Source: Ooceraea biroi
Lineage: Eukaryota; Arthropoda; Insecta; Hymenoptera; Formicidae
DNA: 64,000 nucleotides
Direction of reading: 5' to 3'
NCBI RefSeq assembly: GCF_003672135.1
Contig: NC_039507.1
Coordinates: 2,728,001-2,792,000, forward strand
Part shown: piece after piece, positions 38,969 to 54,200 of the stretch
Position numbering within the stretch: position 1 is the first letter of the stretch
Layout of the letters: each line of letters opens with the position of its first letter
The notes under the pieces: model-generated
Seen by the model: only the letters and a program-made list of their open reading frames with translations
Told to the model about the DNA's origin: nothing
Databases searched by the model: none
Program-made: the position numbers and the translations under genes

Positions 38969-39567
38969 AACAGGAATAGAGAGAATCGAGTTTTAACGAA
39001 GGCAGAGAGGAATTGAGCGAGTACGAGCGGGCCGACGTTGGCTGGTGCGCGCGCGAACGGGTTAAAACCACGTAATTAACATACGTAATTGCGAAAGTAT
39101 AGTGTCGTACCGACTGTCAGGCTGTCACATCGATTTCGATTCGCCCATATGAGGCACCTCCATTTGTGGGTCGATACAGTTAAATGATCCCGCTGGAATC
39201 GGTGGCGCCGCTGGAGCACGCGAGAGCTTCTCGTTGATCGGCAGACAGATGGATTATTTTACGAACGACGAAACGATTATAGCGAGCTAATGCGGCCCCG
39301 CCGCGAACGAAATAGCACTCGCGTCGGATTCGATTTGTCGGCCGAAAGTTGAAATAAATCTGTTAATTGAATACAGTCGATATTAACACATGAAAAAGAA
39401 AAACAGGAAACATAAAGAATAGATCACTCCATTGGAACACGTATCAAGCGCACTTAAATCTAATAATAAACCGCGATCGAATGTATAGAATACACGTGAA
39501 ATTGTACCGGTCATTTTTGCACATCGAATTGTAGTATAAAACAGAGACGAATCATTTTTTAACACAC
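38969..39567. other. Non-coding stretch
   Basis: CpG-rich to about 39340 and then AT-rich. AATAAA at 39353-39358 is the nearest poly(A)-signal match noticed downstream of the candidate gene. No other feature was seen. Confidence 0.5.
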
Positions 39568-39649
39568 TCGCCATCAAGCATAATTTAGTTGATTTTCTGT
39601 TCACGTTAATTCGCCATCAAGAGTAATTTAGTTGATTTTCCGTTCACGT
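39568..39649. repeat. Two-copy 43-bp tandem duplication
   Basis: TCGCCATCAAG plus TAATTTAGTTGATTTT and TTCACGT occur at 39568-39606 and again at 39611-39649, with few differences. Unit length is 43 bp. This looks like a simple local duplication. Confidence 0.85.
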
Positions 39650-42600
39650 GAACTGAATTGTTAAAATTCACTCTAACACCTCGATGTAATCACTTGTAAA
39701 ATTTTACTAAATAAAAAATTTAGGTTGTTTATAAGTAGGTACACGTATTTGTCCATTATGCTTTTCTATTATCATATAACAGTCATCATCTTCCAAATGT
39801 AATTGCATATTATCTTAATACATTTATTAACTAGACATCGATGATCATTGTGGCAATGAACGTATTAAAAGATATTTCGCCAAAATGAACCAAGCTTTTT
39901 TACCTATCTACAAAGAAAATCGAAAGTAGATAAAATTTATTAAACTCAGATGTCCGCTCATTACTATGGTTATTTATTTCACGAGATTAAAAAAAGCGTA
40001 TCACGGGTAGTTGTAAAAGATGTTCGGTCGTTACGTACCGCACTCGGCGAGAATTCAACAACCACGAGCAATCGCATAAATTGCTCGGTGTGCGTGCTAC
40101 GCATTCGTTTTGGGGGTTTCTCGTTGCAATGCAATTAATTCGAGCGGACTAGAACTCCTCCTCCCAAAACCCACTCTAGCGATCCTGCTGTCTTTCTGCT
40201 AGAGGAGCGCGTCTGCATCGATTTCGCGCGCGTAGGATAAACCCGATCACGGAAGGGCTTGCCAAACAAGGGTTTCGAACAACGAACAAAGTTGCGGGAT
40301 TGCCGACGTGTATAAGTTCCTCGAAACTTCCCCACCAAACCGAAGGTTCCCGCAAAGCGTCGCACTGCCAAGATCTTTTACATTTTTCTCGGACTCTTTC
40401 GCCGGCGAGTTTCATACGTGCCTCGAAGGATACGAAATATGCGCAACGAACCACTCCCCCCAATAATCGGAGTTTGTTAAAGAGTCCCCATGTAGCGATG
40501 AAAGCGTTTATACAGAGCTACAAATTGCAAATTTATGCTATTACGTTTACACGATGCATTCCGCGCGCGCTTCCATTTTAAAAGGTAAATAGATTTTTGC
40601 GTATAACGGAGATTTATACGCGACGTATAATTTACACAGTGTTCGGTACTAGTATGGAAACACGATTATGTTTCGTCCAATGTGGTCTCTGGTATCTTTT
40701 CATCAGAGCGCGTGCACGTCTCTGACCACCGGCGCGAAATAAAAAGTACGCGTACGCATAACATTGACCGGCTTCACATAATTACCATATCACGAGATAG
40801 CCAGCGAGGCGAGGATTTACCTTAACACCGCGCGAGGATGCGTGCGAGCATACAAAAGATAAGCTTACATAAGCTTCAGTATCGTCCGTCACGCCTGATA
40901 TTTTTGCGAACCGCCTCGGACGGGAAGTCGATAAATGTCATACATTATTTTCAGAGACGCAGTGCCGCGCCGCATTGCAAGACGACGTAAGTTTTGCATT
41001 TTTATTGCCTCGCCATTTCGTCCCGCGTACATATAATATGTCGCGCCAAGTATTACGCACGCGTATGAAACGCGTCAAGTAACAACTGCGTGAATAACGC
41101 GTACATGCACACGCAAATCACGATCAAATCCAAGAGAAAGAGACGAGAAAATTTGTTGCGCGAAGATAAGATCCTTCTCCGCGCGAAGATAAGACGTTAA
41201 GCTTAGATGCGAGTGCCGTCTCGCACACATTTAATTCCTCATCCCCCTTTTTATTTGCGTCGCTCCAGCGTTGTCGCGACAATGTTAAGCCAAGAAACAA
41301 ACACAATTCTCAATGTAACGTACTGCGAGATCATCGAATTTGGCGAGGAGTCGATTCATAGGATCGGTCGGGCCGTCACGACTGCGGATGCAAATGAGGT
41401 AATGATATTACGCAAGTTGGACCTGCGATGCCAGGGGCAAGGTATACCGTAGGACGCACGGCTGATCAGGTACGCGCCCTACGTATGCCCTGCGGACAAC
41501 AGCGAGGTCTCAGTAATTCATTCCCGAATACATTACACCGCGCAACGTGGCTTCAAAGCACCTTCTATTAACAGAGGTTTCGTATCGGAGCGGAGCTACG
41601 TAATTGATTTATTCCCTGTAACCTTAACGGATTGAGTTATAATACGCCTCGTGCGCGGTTTACTTGCGCTGCGAGCGCGAAAGAAAGACGAGCAAACAGC
41701 GGACGTGGACCAACTGCCTGCAGCAGCAGTGCGTCCGTATCGCGCACTCAACACAGGCACACGTGTACACATTCTCGTGGAGTACATGTGCCCACACACC
41801 GATGCACAGATATAGGTACGTGCGTGTACACTCTCGTGATGTGGAACGCTCGCGCGCACTATTGGACGCGTCATTTCATAAAGATCGTTTTTTTTCCGCG
41901 TTACAGTGCGCACGTCGGTCCATCAATAAAAATTACAGTATCCGCCACCGCTGTTCGCGTTCGCGAGTGCACCTCACCGGGGTCGCGTAGCGTGACAATA
42001 TGGGAATTTAATACCGCAATGTGCCTGGGGGAGAGGTGGCGGCCAGAGGGGTTGAAATAACGCCGTAATAACTGCCTTCGGCAGCAAACAGGGCAGCAGA
42101 GAAAGAGAGAAACGAGAGAGAGGGTTGACTCGCCTCTCGCATCCTAGCCGCCGCGTTCTATCGACCCTGCGAGGCGAGAGGCGTTGTATCGCGCCAACAC
42201 GAGCAAACGGAATTTCGTTAATTTCCCTCCCGTCCTTCCCGCCCGTGCCACGACGTAGTCAGCGACGGCGCATCGTAATTTCCCGCGCGCGCGTTTCTCA
42301 AGTAAATTGCCCGTATTATAATGTCGAGTGGACTGCTTAATTATCGTTAGCCCCGGACAGTAACTTTCTTGCCGCGAAACGCTTACGTGATAATTCTGTT
42401 GGGCCATATCGCGAGCACGCGAGTGGGACTGCATATGCACATTGCGTGCAGCATCCTACGAGATCGATTGAATAGAATTGCCACTCTTTTCGTGAGCTTC
42501 GTGTGATTTATGATGAATGAGATAAAAAGAAACATATTTGTGTGGGACAATTTCTTAGAACAGTATGTAAGAATTAATTTAAAGTAAAAATAAAAAATGA

Positions 42601-45600
42601 AGAATTGGATTATTCATCGTTATTCTTTAATATTGCATTATACATTCATCTTATTACACTTTGAAAAGATTTTAAAATTAAAGACATATTAATTGATGAC
42701 AGTCTCTTTTAAGATTCCAAAAAAGAAGTAGTTCTGGCGTCATTTCGCCAGATCGGGTACAGCAACTGGGTCGCCGTAGAATGTAAAATTGCGGCACGAG
42801 GGAAAATATCGAGGCGGCTGTATTCTCTCTCGACCGCCAAGGCTCTTCCTCGCGAGGGATCTTAAATCGGGCGACAGGTGCGCGTGATAGCGGCAGAAAT
42901 TTAATCAGGTGTATCCCGCTATTACATAACGGCCACGAGCGCGCAGTAAAGAATTTACACTTCTAATTGACAGTTTCGTCGCGCGTATTGTCGCACACGC
43001 GCGATAATATCGAGGTTCGAAATGTGATGGCAGAGATATCGAAAAATTTTATATCAGGCAAGCATCTACAATATGAAATATCGTAAAATCTGCCGCACTT
43101 TCTCTGATATCTTTTACACTTTTTGCACAGTGTTTAGATAAATTTTAACATATTCTAATTATTTTCTGCATCTCTGCCTTCATAATTGCCTTCATAATTG
43201 CGATAAAATTTATCACACAAAGCACTTTTTATCAGTATACTTCAATCTTAAACTATTTCAAAATATTCACATTTCACATTTTTAGTTTACAGTAATCTTT
43301 TTAAATGATATAGGTACTCAAGTAAAATAAACGAAACTGTCAAAAAAAGTGTATGCAAGTAGAAGTGAAGACATACGATATTTCGAAGAAATTGAAACAG
43401 GAATAATAATTTATCGCTCAAAACTGCCGCGGCGACGCGTAATATCGAAGACTGATATCGACCGAGATAGAATTTTAATCAGCACACGATAACCGAAAAT
43501 TTCCTCCTCGATTCTCGAAGATTCCATCCCTAAATGTTCGCGCGAGAACTGGTGTTCCTCTTGCGACCCTTAAAATGCAAATCGTCGAACACCGTACGAA
43601 TTTCCGGTATCGAAAATTTTAATATTACAGCACAGATGCAAACACGTCAGAACAGGTGGAGGAAACCAGAGAAGATGCAGCCGAAGAGAGAGAAGGAGGG
43701 TAGCGGTATACCAAGAGAGACGAGATTGCGGTACTTATGGAAATTAAAATCGCTCCCCGACAAATATTCGCGGGAAACGACTTACGAAACTCTGAAGTTT
43801 AATCTTGAATTTGATTAAGCCGGGCCGTCGGCCCCCCGCCGTCCCGAAAGTCGCATCCACCTCTGCCCAGGTCGGTTCCTCCTCGTCACGTTTTCGTGAA
43901 TTAACTGACCGTAGTCGGGATTGTACCGTAATAAGGTAAAGACACTTCTCGTTTGCTTGCGCCTTAACGACTGACCGATATAAAATTAATTTCCGGCCTC
44001 GAGAAACGCGTGGTAAATTGCGTGACGCGTAATCGGACGGGCGTACTCGCGATTCAAGGGAAGTTACTCTGAAAATAGGAACTCCTAAGAAACGTGTTTT
44101 TTTAAACGATATTCTGTATGAAGTCTATAATACATATACATACACGAAGTGAACGAGGATCAACATTTTATCATATAAATACAAACACAGAATATGTAAT
44201 ATTGCATAATAATGTAAAAATTCGAAATTTCTTGATTGATCTTTTTTTATATATGGAACAATTTAGTTAGTAGAGAATTTAATTGCATCAGAACAAGTGA
44301 AGCTCTTCAAGATCGCGTGGATTTGCGCACATTTTGCGATTATGACGCTTCGACACCAGGCGCATCGATAAACTAAATTATTCAGAGAATGTCGTAATTG
44401 GCGGCATGCGCGATGTTAAAACATTAATTCGCTGTGTCCGTATTAAAAGCGCATTAAAATATTAACGCGCACTTTGTACCTTGTCCAGAAATTAAAGCGG
44501 CGTTTATGCACCGCCACAAAAATTGCATCAATGAATTATCGTAAATATCATACACGAACATGAATGCAGTTGCATGGGTTTTATACAATGGATAACAAGC
44601 ACTTGTTTACATTAAAACTAACAAATTGGTTCTTCAAAACTTTCTTGACAGAAAATAACATAGTTATTTTATGCCGTAATTACAGCGTAGTAATGTGAGT
44701 TTTAATCTACTTAATGAACCCCCAACCGTTGCGCTTAAAATTTAATTGTTAATAAGAGACTCGTATCGTGTGTAACACAACGAACCGAATCCCCTCTCGC
44801 GGGATAATTTCTAATTATTTTAATGGCTAGCTATAATTTCATGATTAAAATAAAAATGTAATTTAAAACGCCGTGGGAGCAAAGTGGAAAGTAAAATTGT
44901 TATATCGATCGAAATACGAGGTGTGGCACGAGTGTACTAGTGACGTTCCGTCAACTTGCGCTTGAATTCTCCCCAAGGAAACGAGAGACAGTGTTCAAGA
45001 ATACACTCATTTCAGTATTTACCAGCTCACTCAATGCAATTTCACCCCATGAGGATTCTTCGGGCGATATCCACCGGGACAACGTTAATAAGCTACAAAT
45101 ATCCAGTACACGCGACAGCTCGGCGCAGCCGGCGCCGTGAGTAGGCGAAATTATCTGAAATTTCAGAGCAATCGGACGCACTGGCTGGCTGACGACAGGA
45201 GTACGACGAGCACGTAACGCGGGAATAGGGACGAAGGTGGACCAGGGATAATTTCGGTTCTCACGTGGTGAAACATCGTGGTCGACCCTTTGTGTAATTG
45301 GCGTCACACCGGTGTTTATGGTGCCACATCGGAGTCCTGCAACCAGCATTGCGTGTGCGTCCCTAGTTCCCGCACGCACTAGCGCATGCAGTCGTGAGTG
45401 CACGCGTGCGAGAACAATTGCACTACTGGTTTCCGATGTCTTCTCGATTTAATAAATTTCGTGTTTATGATGTGTTTGACTTCTTTTTTTACAGGTGGAA
45501 TATAGCTCGATAAATGAAGGAAGAGGGGAATTTTATGGGAGACACGCGTATTCCCATAAATAGAACAAGTTTTTACAATTTTTTTATTTAGTCACATGTT

Positions 45601-48160
45601 GCACTTAAAATACTATTATTATTTTGATATTAACATTAATAATTCTAATTTCTACTATTAAAATAAGCTGGACAGCAGCTTCTCATCAGATTATTGTTCA
45701 GGTTTGAATTTGCAGAATTTGCAATTCGGAGTACTACAATTTCAAAACGCTATTACATTCGCATTGTGCTTTGTTTTCGCGAGACCCGTATGGATGCGTG
45801 CGGCACACCTTATTTGCCCGATGCTTGAACGAGTTTCATTGTTGGTTCGCGAGCAAGCACCACGAGAGTTACGCGAGCCGCGAAACGTGCGATCTCCGGG
45901 TACGTTTACGGTAAACGTAGCGAGACGACGATCTACGTTCGTAGTCGCGCACAGAGAAATGACCCGGAGGAGTTGAAAGTTAACGCGTTAGAGCGTCGCT
46001 CGTGCTCTCCGTCTCATTCCTTCGTTCCTCGCACCGTGGGAGATGTATTTTTTATGTGCTGGAACAAGCAAGCAAGCAGGAGAAGGTTCGTCGGAGAATT
46101 TACTTGCAGCGAACACGCTTTCCCGACGGGAGACGGTCGCGAGTTAATTAGACGTTTGCTGATGCAATTCCGACGTCGAAATCGTCGTTGCACTCGAAAT
46201 CATAGGAAATGTAAACTAACATATAGTTTGAGATCTGCAATGCGGAAACGGAACAGTGGCGCAGCTTGTCGGGACTGCGTAAGTTTTATAAAGATAAACA
46301 AAGCGCGAGCACGGTCGTAAACGGGAAAGCAAAAATGTGCAAAACGAAAAAAAAGGAAACTAATGTATGTATCTAAACTATATATCGTCACAATAAATCG
46401 TGCATAATTATGTATACAATTAATCGTATGAATTATCAAGATGCACGCTAAATGTATACAAATTAATGCAGTATATTTCTGAGTTAAATAAATATTAAAA
46501 ATTGACATATTACGTCACTTTAAAATTAGACAAAACTTCCAAATGACTGCATAACTGAAGATGTACATGTGCTTGCAGTTAGCACACTTTGCAGGGCATC
46601 AAAAAGACGAACAGAACACAGGGCAAAAAATTTCGGCCGCTAACGAGTCACACGCACGCGGAATCCGCTGTTCTGATGCACGCGCACGCGAGCAAAAGCG
46701 ACTGCCTAGCAACACGCGTGCACCTGCTCGAGGAGGATGGCGTGCGACAAACACGACACATCTGTCCGCTCGTTGGTAACGCGCATCTCCACGAGGTGCT
46801 CCGCTATGTAAATGACGCGGCATAGGGGGATGCACGAAGGGGTTGACGACAGCGGGCGGAAGAAAGAGGACTCCGTTCCCGCCCGATGGAAAGGGAGCGA
46901 GAGGTTGAGAGAACGTGCGGGAACCGGCGGGGCAAAGGGCGCGAGAACCCCCGAGACAGAGGGCGCATTCAAACACTGATAAGAGACTCAATTATCGAAC
47001 TATCACAGGCGGTCGGTTCCGTTTGCATTTCCAATTATTTGCTGGGAAACGGTCTGCCAATACCGTGCCGGGTGCTCTCGATAACGCGAACCGCTCTCCG
47101 CATCTCGGACACCGTTGTCTGCTACCCACACGCACGCCGTTTTCCACGATACTCCCTCAGTCTTCGCCCTTCCCTCCGTCACCCTCTTGGTCGCGCCGAC
47201 CGTCTGGCCTAGCTAACTCCGAGGTCATGATTCACTGTCGCCTTCTGGATTGCAGTTGCGTCACTGCCACGACGAGCCTGAATATCGCTCCGTCTTCGTA
47301 AAAGCTAAGTACACAAAAAGCCTTTTCAATTATCATCCACAGAGTCAGCTTGCACTTTTCCAGTTTTCGGACGAATACAAACAAGCGATTAAACGAAATA
47401 CGTGTAACGCAGCTGTGCAAACGTGATAAACAGTTTATTTGAGAGTTTCTTGGATATAATCGACAATAATCGTCAGAATATATTGTGGAATCGATATTTT
47501 CGAAGTGTCCAAAGCTCTAACATTTTGTTAACGTGAAGAGTAATTAATGAATTGATTAACATCACAGCGAATCTTTATCTCTCTAGGAAACTCAAACGAG
47601 ACGCTTCGTAAACTTTCTTTGGTCCATCCGTCCTATACACAAAGGGCTAGTTATCAGGTTCGCGATATTATCGACAAGAGCAATATTCCGAAAGCAGGAA
47701 TTGCTTCAAGCCATTACATAATCTCTAAGGAAATCATTGCAGATCCCGTACTGCGTATACCAGAATGTCAATGGGACTGACACGCCGTAGATTACGGACT
47801 ACTTGATTGCGAGTCCGAATCTGTTAATCCGAAAGCAGCTATGCTATCCGGCACGATCATTATATCAGCGTCGTGTGCTTTGAAGCATTAGCAAGCCTGG
47901 GCAAATACACCTCCGCGAAGCGCGCAAAACGCCAATTAAAACATCCATGAAACTCCCTGCCAACACCAATTCACCGACGCAGAAACCCTTTGAATAGTTT
48001 TCGCACTACAGCGCAAGACAAAACACTAATATTAAATGTTATTTACAATGCGCACAATGGTTCTCCGCACAATTCTCTGTGGCGAGGGATCGAGACCGTT
48101 AAACGGAAGCGGCTAAAGGAAAAGCTACCTGCCAGCTGCTAACTCAGATTCACGCTCGGA
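39650..48160. other. Long non-coding stretch
   Basis: No supported exon. CpG-rich blocks (40040-41480, 41590-42440, 45840-46300, 46600-47240) alternate with AT-rich blocks (39660-39960, 42480-42720, 43020-43420, 44080-44880, 46320-46560). It holds a direct repeat GCGCGAAGATAAGA (41158-41171 and 41181-41194), octamers at 41388 and 43575, and a short hairpin TTTATGGGA/TCCCATAAA (45532-45560). Frames at 44951-45403, 45973-46320, 46599-46991 and 46915-47301 were examined and not recognised. Confidence 0.5.
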
Positions 48161-48219
48161 TTCATGCTACAATATTCGCTCTGTTCGTAGGTGGAGCAGA
48201 GCGAATATTGCACCATAAA
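48161..48219. repeat. Hairpin with 14-bp perfect stem, 13-nt loop
   Basis: CAATATTCGCTCTG (48170-48183) is the exact reverse complement of CAGAGCGAATATTG (48197-48210). The loop is 13 nt. Beyond a 3-by-3 internal loop, ATG (48164-48166) pairs with CAT (48214-48216), extending the stem. Size and shape approach a short microRNA precursor, but the sequence matches no conserved insect microRNA that I recall. It could equally be a relic foldback element. Confidence 0.75.
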
Positions 48220-51200
48220 TATAAATTAACGTGGACGAAACGAGTGTTAATTTATTAAATTTATTTTGTCTGTTCGGCTACTTCAGCTCCTATTCACGTG
48301 CTAACTTTTGCTTCGTAGCCACGTAAGGACGTAAGCAGGTGTAATAATTGAAGGAATCTGATTAGACAGGCCAGAAAAGGTAATTGGGAAAAACTGCGAT
48401 AATTTTGTTGAAATGTAAGAATCTTCGAATCTTCTTTATGCATGGTCAAATAAAAAATTTAACCCGAAGTGTACACTTAGTTACAGTAGATAAATTGACG
48501 ATGATTTATCTTGAATTCATGCGACTGGAACGTTCGAGATAACGTAAGATCGGAACGATCGACAAACACGACGCTCTCGCAATCAGATAAGAGTTGACGA
48601 CGTTATATGACGTGATCCGCATTCCCTCACCTTTGACATTTCTCTGTAATTCGTGATTCGTTTGTCGGTGGAGTGTTCTTTCACTCCAATTCTGTCGCTC
48701 TCGCACGAGTGTCATTAATTTAAACGGCCGTGTCAGAAGTGACGCGCTCCGGGAAGGGAGCTGTACGAAACGGAACGAACTCGGAGACCGTCGTGGTCGT
48801 CGTGGATCAGTGAAATAAATCCTCAATCCGTGAAACGATTACGTAACTTTTTCGCTTCATGCTAAGTCTGTACGATTGTTTTCCACCATTAGTTCCAAAT
48901 GAAAATTAAGAGTCGAAAAGATAAAAGCCTCGTAAATGGTGATTGAGCAATTAACTTTCGTTGAAATTTATTGCCGCGACACGATCTTCACGCGAGTTCT
49001 GCGATTTGCGGTTAAGATTGTTAAAAATCGATCAGATAATGGATAAAGACAAAGTCGTGCTTACAAAGACAGAGCGGCAACGATGCGTCAGCAATGAGGC
49101 AAGAGGTCGTGAAACACCATAGCGCATAGGGAGACTGACAAAGAGGAGCGATGAAGAGGGGGCAAATCCCAGGAGCATACGATGATCGATTGAAACGTTA
49201 ACGAAATAAAGCGGCGCATCAGTCGCCCGCGAGATCTCTCTGCTCACCTCTCCATTCTCGGCCCTTTCCGAGGGGATGATTAAAATTCGTGGAGGGGATG
49301 CGACACGGACATCGATGGACGGGGCCCCGAATGAGAAGCCAGCGGGCCCCCTCGTTCCCTTCCACCCGACAGCAGACCGTTAATCATGCGATTTGACGCG
49401 GAGTGACATCAAACGCTGATTTACAGTGGGGAGGAAAGCCCTCGGGTTTCTCGCCGGAAGTCAGTGAGAAATTGTTTCGAATTTTTTTTCCGCGATAATT
49501 ATTATTGTCTGTGCAGTCTCTTGGAATGTATTAAATTAAAACGTTACAAACAAGAAAAGAAATGACGGACAAACGATCTCCTCTGAATAATAGTAACTTG
49601 TAAAAGAAATTGTTAATGAAAATGGTACCACCTGTGATAAAAGTCTCGAATAAAAATAGCACAAACAGCGGTTAATCGATTCGAAGTGAGACACTTATAA
49701 CGATGGAAGAGATACCAAAAACGTTGATAAACTCAATAGAAGTTTCATCAAGCAATTCGTTCTATTCTTGTCCAGAAATTTGTCATCGTGTGTTATACCG
49801 TGTGTACGACGCCGCAAGAACTTGCATAGTCCAGAGGCAATTTATGAGTCATCGTCTTGTGTGTTACATTGATCGCGATTTTCCGTAGACTATGACTAAT
49901 AGCGCCGTTATTTAATGCAAACGCTTCCCTTACAGGACTATGATGGAGATATAGAACAAGTGAACAAGATATAACTACATTGTAAATATTTCAAAAAGAG
50001 CATGACATACTACATGACACTGATACTATGTAGTATCTTAAATCTTGATGATCTAACAAAAGTCATCATAAAAGTCTTCTCTATCAATATTTATTATTAA
50101 AAACTTGAACATTATTATTACGCATATGCTGAAATTACTTTTCTTTACACATCTTTTTTTTATCAGAAGTATCGTCATGTTACCCATGACATTTTATCAT
50201 GAACAACGTACGCTTAGTACTATAGATAGATTTCATTCCCAGACCTACCCTACAAACTCTTAGTCACAGAGATATAAGATATTGTATTTTTCTCGTTCCT
50301 AGTTATTGTATCATAGTCTTAACTTTGCAATTTATAATCTATCTCCAATAGCTATAAAAAGATCGCTATGCAATCATCTTGTATAGAATCAGGCACGCCT
50401 CATTTAAAAATAAATCGGAAAATGGAGCGATGTGTAACTTTGAATGCAGATAAAAAAATAATTCTCAGTGCACTGCATTATATGCGTGGTGAAAACTGGA
50501 ATTCCAAACTCGTATGCTCGCTCGTCTGGTGATCCCGCTCGAAACCGTGCTCGACTTTTATAGGTTCGGAACGAGGGTTCAGAGATCGGAGCGTGATATA
50601 AAAGTCGGTCGAGCGTGGCTGTTTTCTTTCTCCTTGCTTTTCTCTAAGGCCAGCAGCGTAATGCGAGCGATATTAACTTTCCTTTCGTGGCACGTTGATT
50701 CTATGTTGATAAGCCGCGGGAGAGTACAAGCGGAAAAACGCAGCTACCTCGCCGGAAATCTCGCCCGTCCGTTTCGCGAGGCGAAAGGGAAGCGCGGCAA
50801 AAATTCACAAAGAAAAATGTGATAACTTTCGACGCGCGCCGGTGAGATTTAAAGCGATCATTTGGGACGGCCGTAAAGACGCTTACATAGGCGAGAGCTT
50901 CTCATGGGAGATTTATCTACGTCAAACTGGAAATTTAGATATCAATGGCGTCGATGTGAGTTTTACCTTAATTGACATCCATACTTCAAAAACAAGCAAG
51001 AATTAAATCCTGCAGTTGTAAATCAGAGATTCAGGCAGCGGTAAATCTCGCAAGAAAAGTCAAACAAAGATCGATTTTTTTATGAAATATGAGAAAAAAT
51101 TAATATTATGAGAAGAGCAGTACGCGAGAATTGGATATTAATTTGTTGGAAATTTTTATCGAAAAATCGATTGCTCTATTTTACTTCATGCTTCGCCGTT

Positions 51201-54200
51201 CAAATTGGAAAGTCAATCGCACGGGCTTTCCTTCCGCACAAAATCACGTTAATAACTCGGAAATAACGAACTCGAAAGTACTTCTCAACAAAAGTTGAAA
51301 ACGAAAGAGCGCCCTCGATAGTGTTATATTTCATGGTCTTTGTCAATTAGACGATAATTAACTCCATTCCCTGCGAATTCCGAGGATATCGATTCGTTTA
51401 TTTTCTCATTATTGGGGAAGTCCACAGAAGCATTTGCTGTTGCGGGATATGATATTAGCTTGCGAACCAGGAGAACATGAAGGGATGGGATAGTAATAAG
51501 ATGGCGCCTAATCTCAGTTAAGAAGAGAGTAAATAATCAAGTCGAGTGAATGACTACATTTAATCAACTGCTGCCCGAGATTACGTGAATCTGGGGTTGC
51601 TCCTTCAATTTAGGTGGCAACTTTCTGCGTTTGCTAATTTGTCAAAAAGCTACCAATAACGTGCCACCACCGGGTAAACCAGATAAATATCAGATACGAC
51701 TTTACCCGTAAACTATCACTTTGCTTTGATAATCCGAATACGCGTATCCATCAGTAACGTGAATTCAATCATATCAGGACCAACGATGGCCATCATTTTT
51801 TCTCTGTATCATGTGCTTGTGAATCCATTTACCGTAAGTCTTTGTATACATCGGCAGAAGGCACAGATAAAACAAGTTACCTGTTTTCCGCACGGCTTAC
51901 ATAGTTTGTTCTCCGCGTGAAAAAAGGTCCACGTACACGTGTCGGGCAGATAAAACATGGATGAGCCACATAGACGTAACTTGATATTCTACGTCACAGG
52001 AACCTTCATATCAAACGCGGATTTAATTTTCACTCTTGTGCTCGTTGGCCAAGATTCCCAGTCGGGCGACAGGGAAAGTATGTGCGCTGTGCGCGGCTCA
52101 CAGAGCGATCGTGTATTACGATTTTACTCACGTTCACGCGGATTCCTTGATATTCAGATTGGAATCACGCTAATTCATACCACGTTACAGAATCGCCTTG
52201 CACGCCGCGGCCGCACGGACACGGAAAAGATCCCTCGATATTCAAGACCTCGCGTCGAATTTGCATTTAGATAAAATACAATGTCAATATTGGCGGGACT
52301 GCGATCGGATACTGCGTTCACGCGCGAAAACCTAATATAATAATGTAATGAACAGCGAAGACGTTCGCTAAATAATTGAATAAGTAAAACACGACTAGCG
52401 TACGACCGATATCGATTAATCGTACGTTCTGCATACAAAAAGGAAAACCAAACGATAGGTATGCAATCAAGATCTGCATAACTATGCTAGAAATCATCCC
52501 GATGACATAGCGATTTGCATAAAAAAATATGATAGGTACTGTGCTGCACAGATATCGTAGCTTTGGAATGTTGCTTTTCAATCTCAACGTAGAATTGTGA
52601 AATTTGCTTTACTTTACGTGGAAGAACCGTTTACAATAGGAACATGACACATCGCATGGAGTGACATGGATAGATTAAAGTACGGATAAGTGTGTAATTG
52701 CGAGAATCGCAGCAACGTGCGCATGAAGATGGAATCAGGGTTATCGTCGCGCCAAATGACGGGACGGCTCGAGATCGAAAACAATCGAGGTTCGTTATTA
52801 GAGCGGTAACTCGATAGCCGCCGCTTAATGAGCATTTTTAGCAGACTCCTAAAGAGGTATTTGCACAAAGCTCCGCTGTTAATCGGAACCTAATTAAGTG
52901 AGGATAGAACGACGGCGGCCGGGGAGGGGCAGGGGCAGAATAAATGGCAAACGAGATAAACAGCCGCCAGAGAGAAACTCTTCCGCACGGAATCGCCTTC
53001 GCTCGCGTATACGCACTTTTCGAATGTGCGTTTATTTCCGCCATTACGGCCAATTAAGCCATTGCAGTTGAGAACTATCGTAATTGTGACGATTCGCCGG
53101 GAATCTCGGTGCCCGAAGAAACGCGCCGTTGGCGAGCTCGTTTCTTAGCATGCAACGACTTTGCTTTTCTTGCGTGAAGAAGAATGATCCACTCATGACT
53201 CGTGTTATCTCGTGTCATCGCCGTGACGACGACGACGACAACGACGAATCTCCATTTCATTGCTGTACCGTCCCTTCGAGAACCTCGGACCCTTAAAACG
53301 GACCTTCCCAAATTAGGCGGCGGAATTCTCACCCGACCAACACCACCGACCGTGTCTTTCTGTTCTCGTGCACGTGGAACGGAGTCAACGGCCTGTTATC
53401 ACTGGCAAAAATCAGGGAATCAGTCGTTGGCCAGGACCACCTACGCTTCCCACGGCTCCCTCACTCGTGCAACTTTATGATCAAAGCGAACAATGCGACT
53501 CGAGGAAATACCATTTTACAGATTTACGTTTCTCATAAAATAAGGATAATAAATAAGAATAACTCGCGACTCTTGAAATATAGGCTTCTAGTATCATGGA
53601 ATCTATTATATTAATAAATTTGAGTTAGATCGATTATGGCGCAAAACAAGAGCGAAATTTTAAGAAGCATTGTCCAGCTGCAGTCTCATCATTTAAAGCG
53701 GAGTCGGTCCTTGTTTATTCCGGCTCCATGACGCAGAGTTTTGCGGACATTATTTGCAGATGTTCAGCACGCATGATATCAGGAGCGAATTTCGAAAACG
53801 TTGTTTTCCTGAATCTCCTGTAAAATCACCCATCTTCCCACGCTCTCCCAAGTCAGTTTTCATGGTGAGGAAATTGGGGGAGGAGGACGGGGAAGAGCAC
53901 GCTGGAGGATATTGAAAGTCAGGACGCGACGCGCGATTCCCTTGTATCACCAGGTGACTCAGCAGTCCCAGCACGCTCTTTCGCGCTCGTTCGAGAAATC
54001 ATGAACGGTATACACGGGAAGATCGAGGGGGAGATGGCGGAACCCGGTGGAAGAAATACGCTTATCATGTCCCAACGGCGAGGATATAGAGGAAAATAAA
54101 ATCCGCGCGAATGCCGGAGCCTAACTGTACATGACTGGCGGTGCGCGCGCGAGCCGCGCATAAAGCCGGATTGACATTTACGTGCGACTCGAGAGTACGC

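Noticed and set aside
38743..39071. Thr-His-rich minus-strand frames
   Set aside because: They are translations of the GT/GC microsatellite.
45481..45563. Strong splice-acceptor-like CTTCTTTTTTTACAG followed by a 22-codon open frame to a stop at 45561
   Set aside because: A single acceptor-like site without an upstream exon, conservation or recognised peptide is expected often in AT-rich DNA; the same interval also forms a small hairpin.
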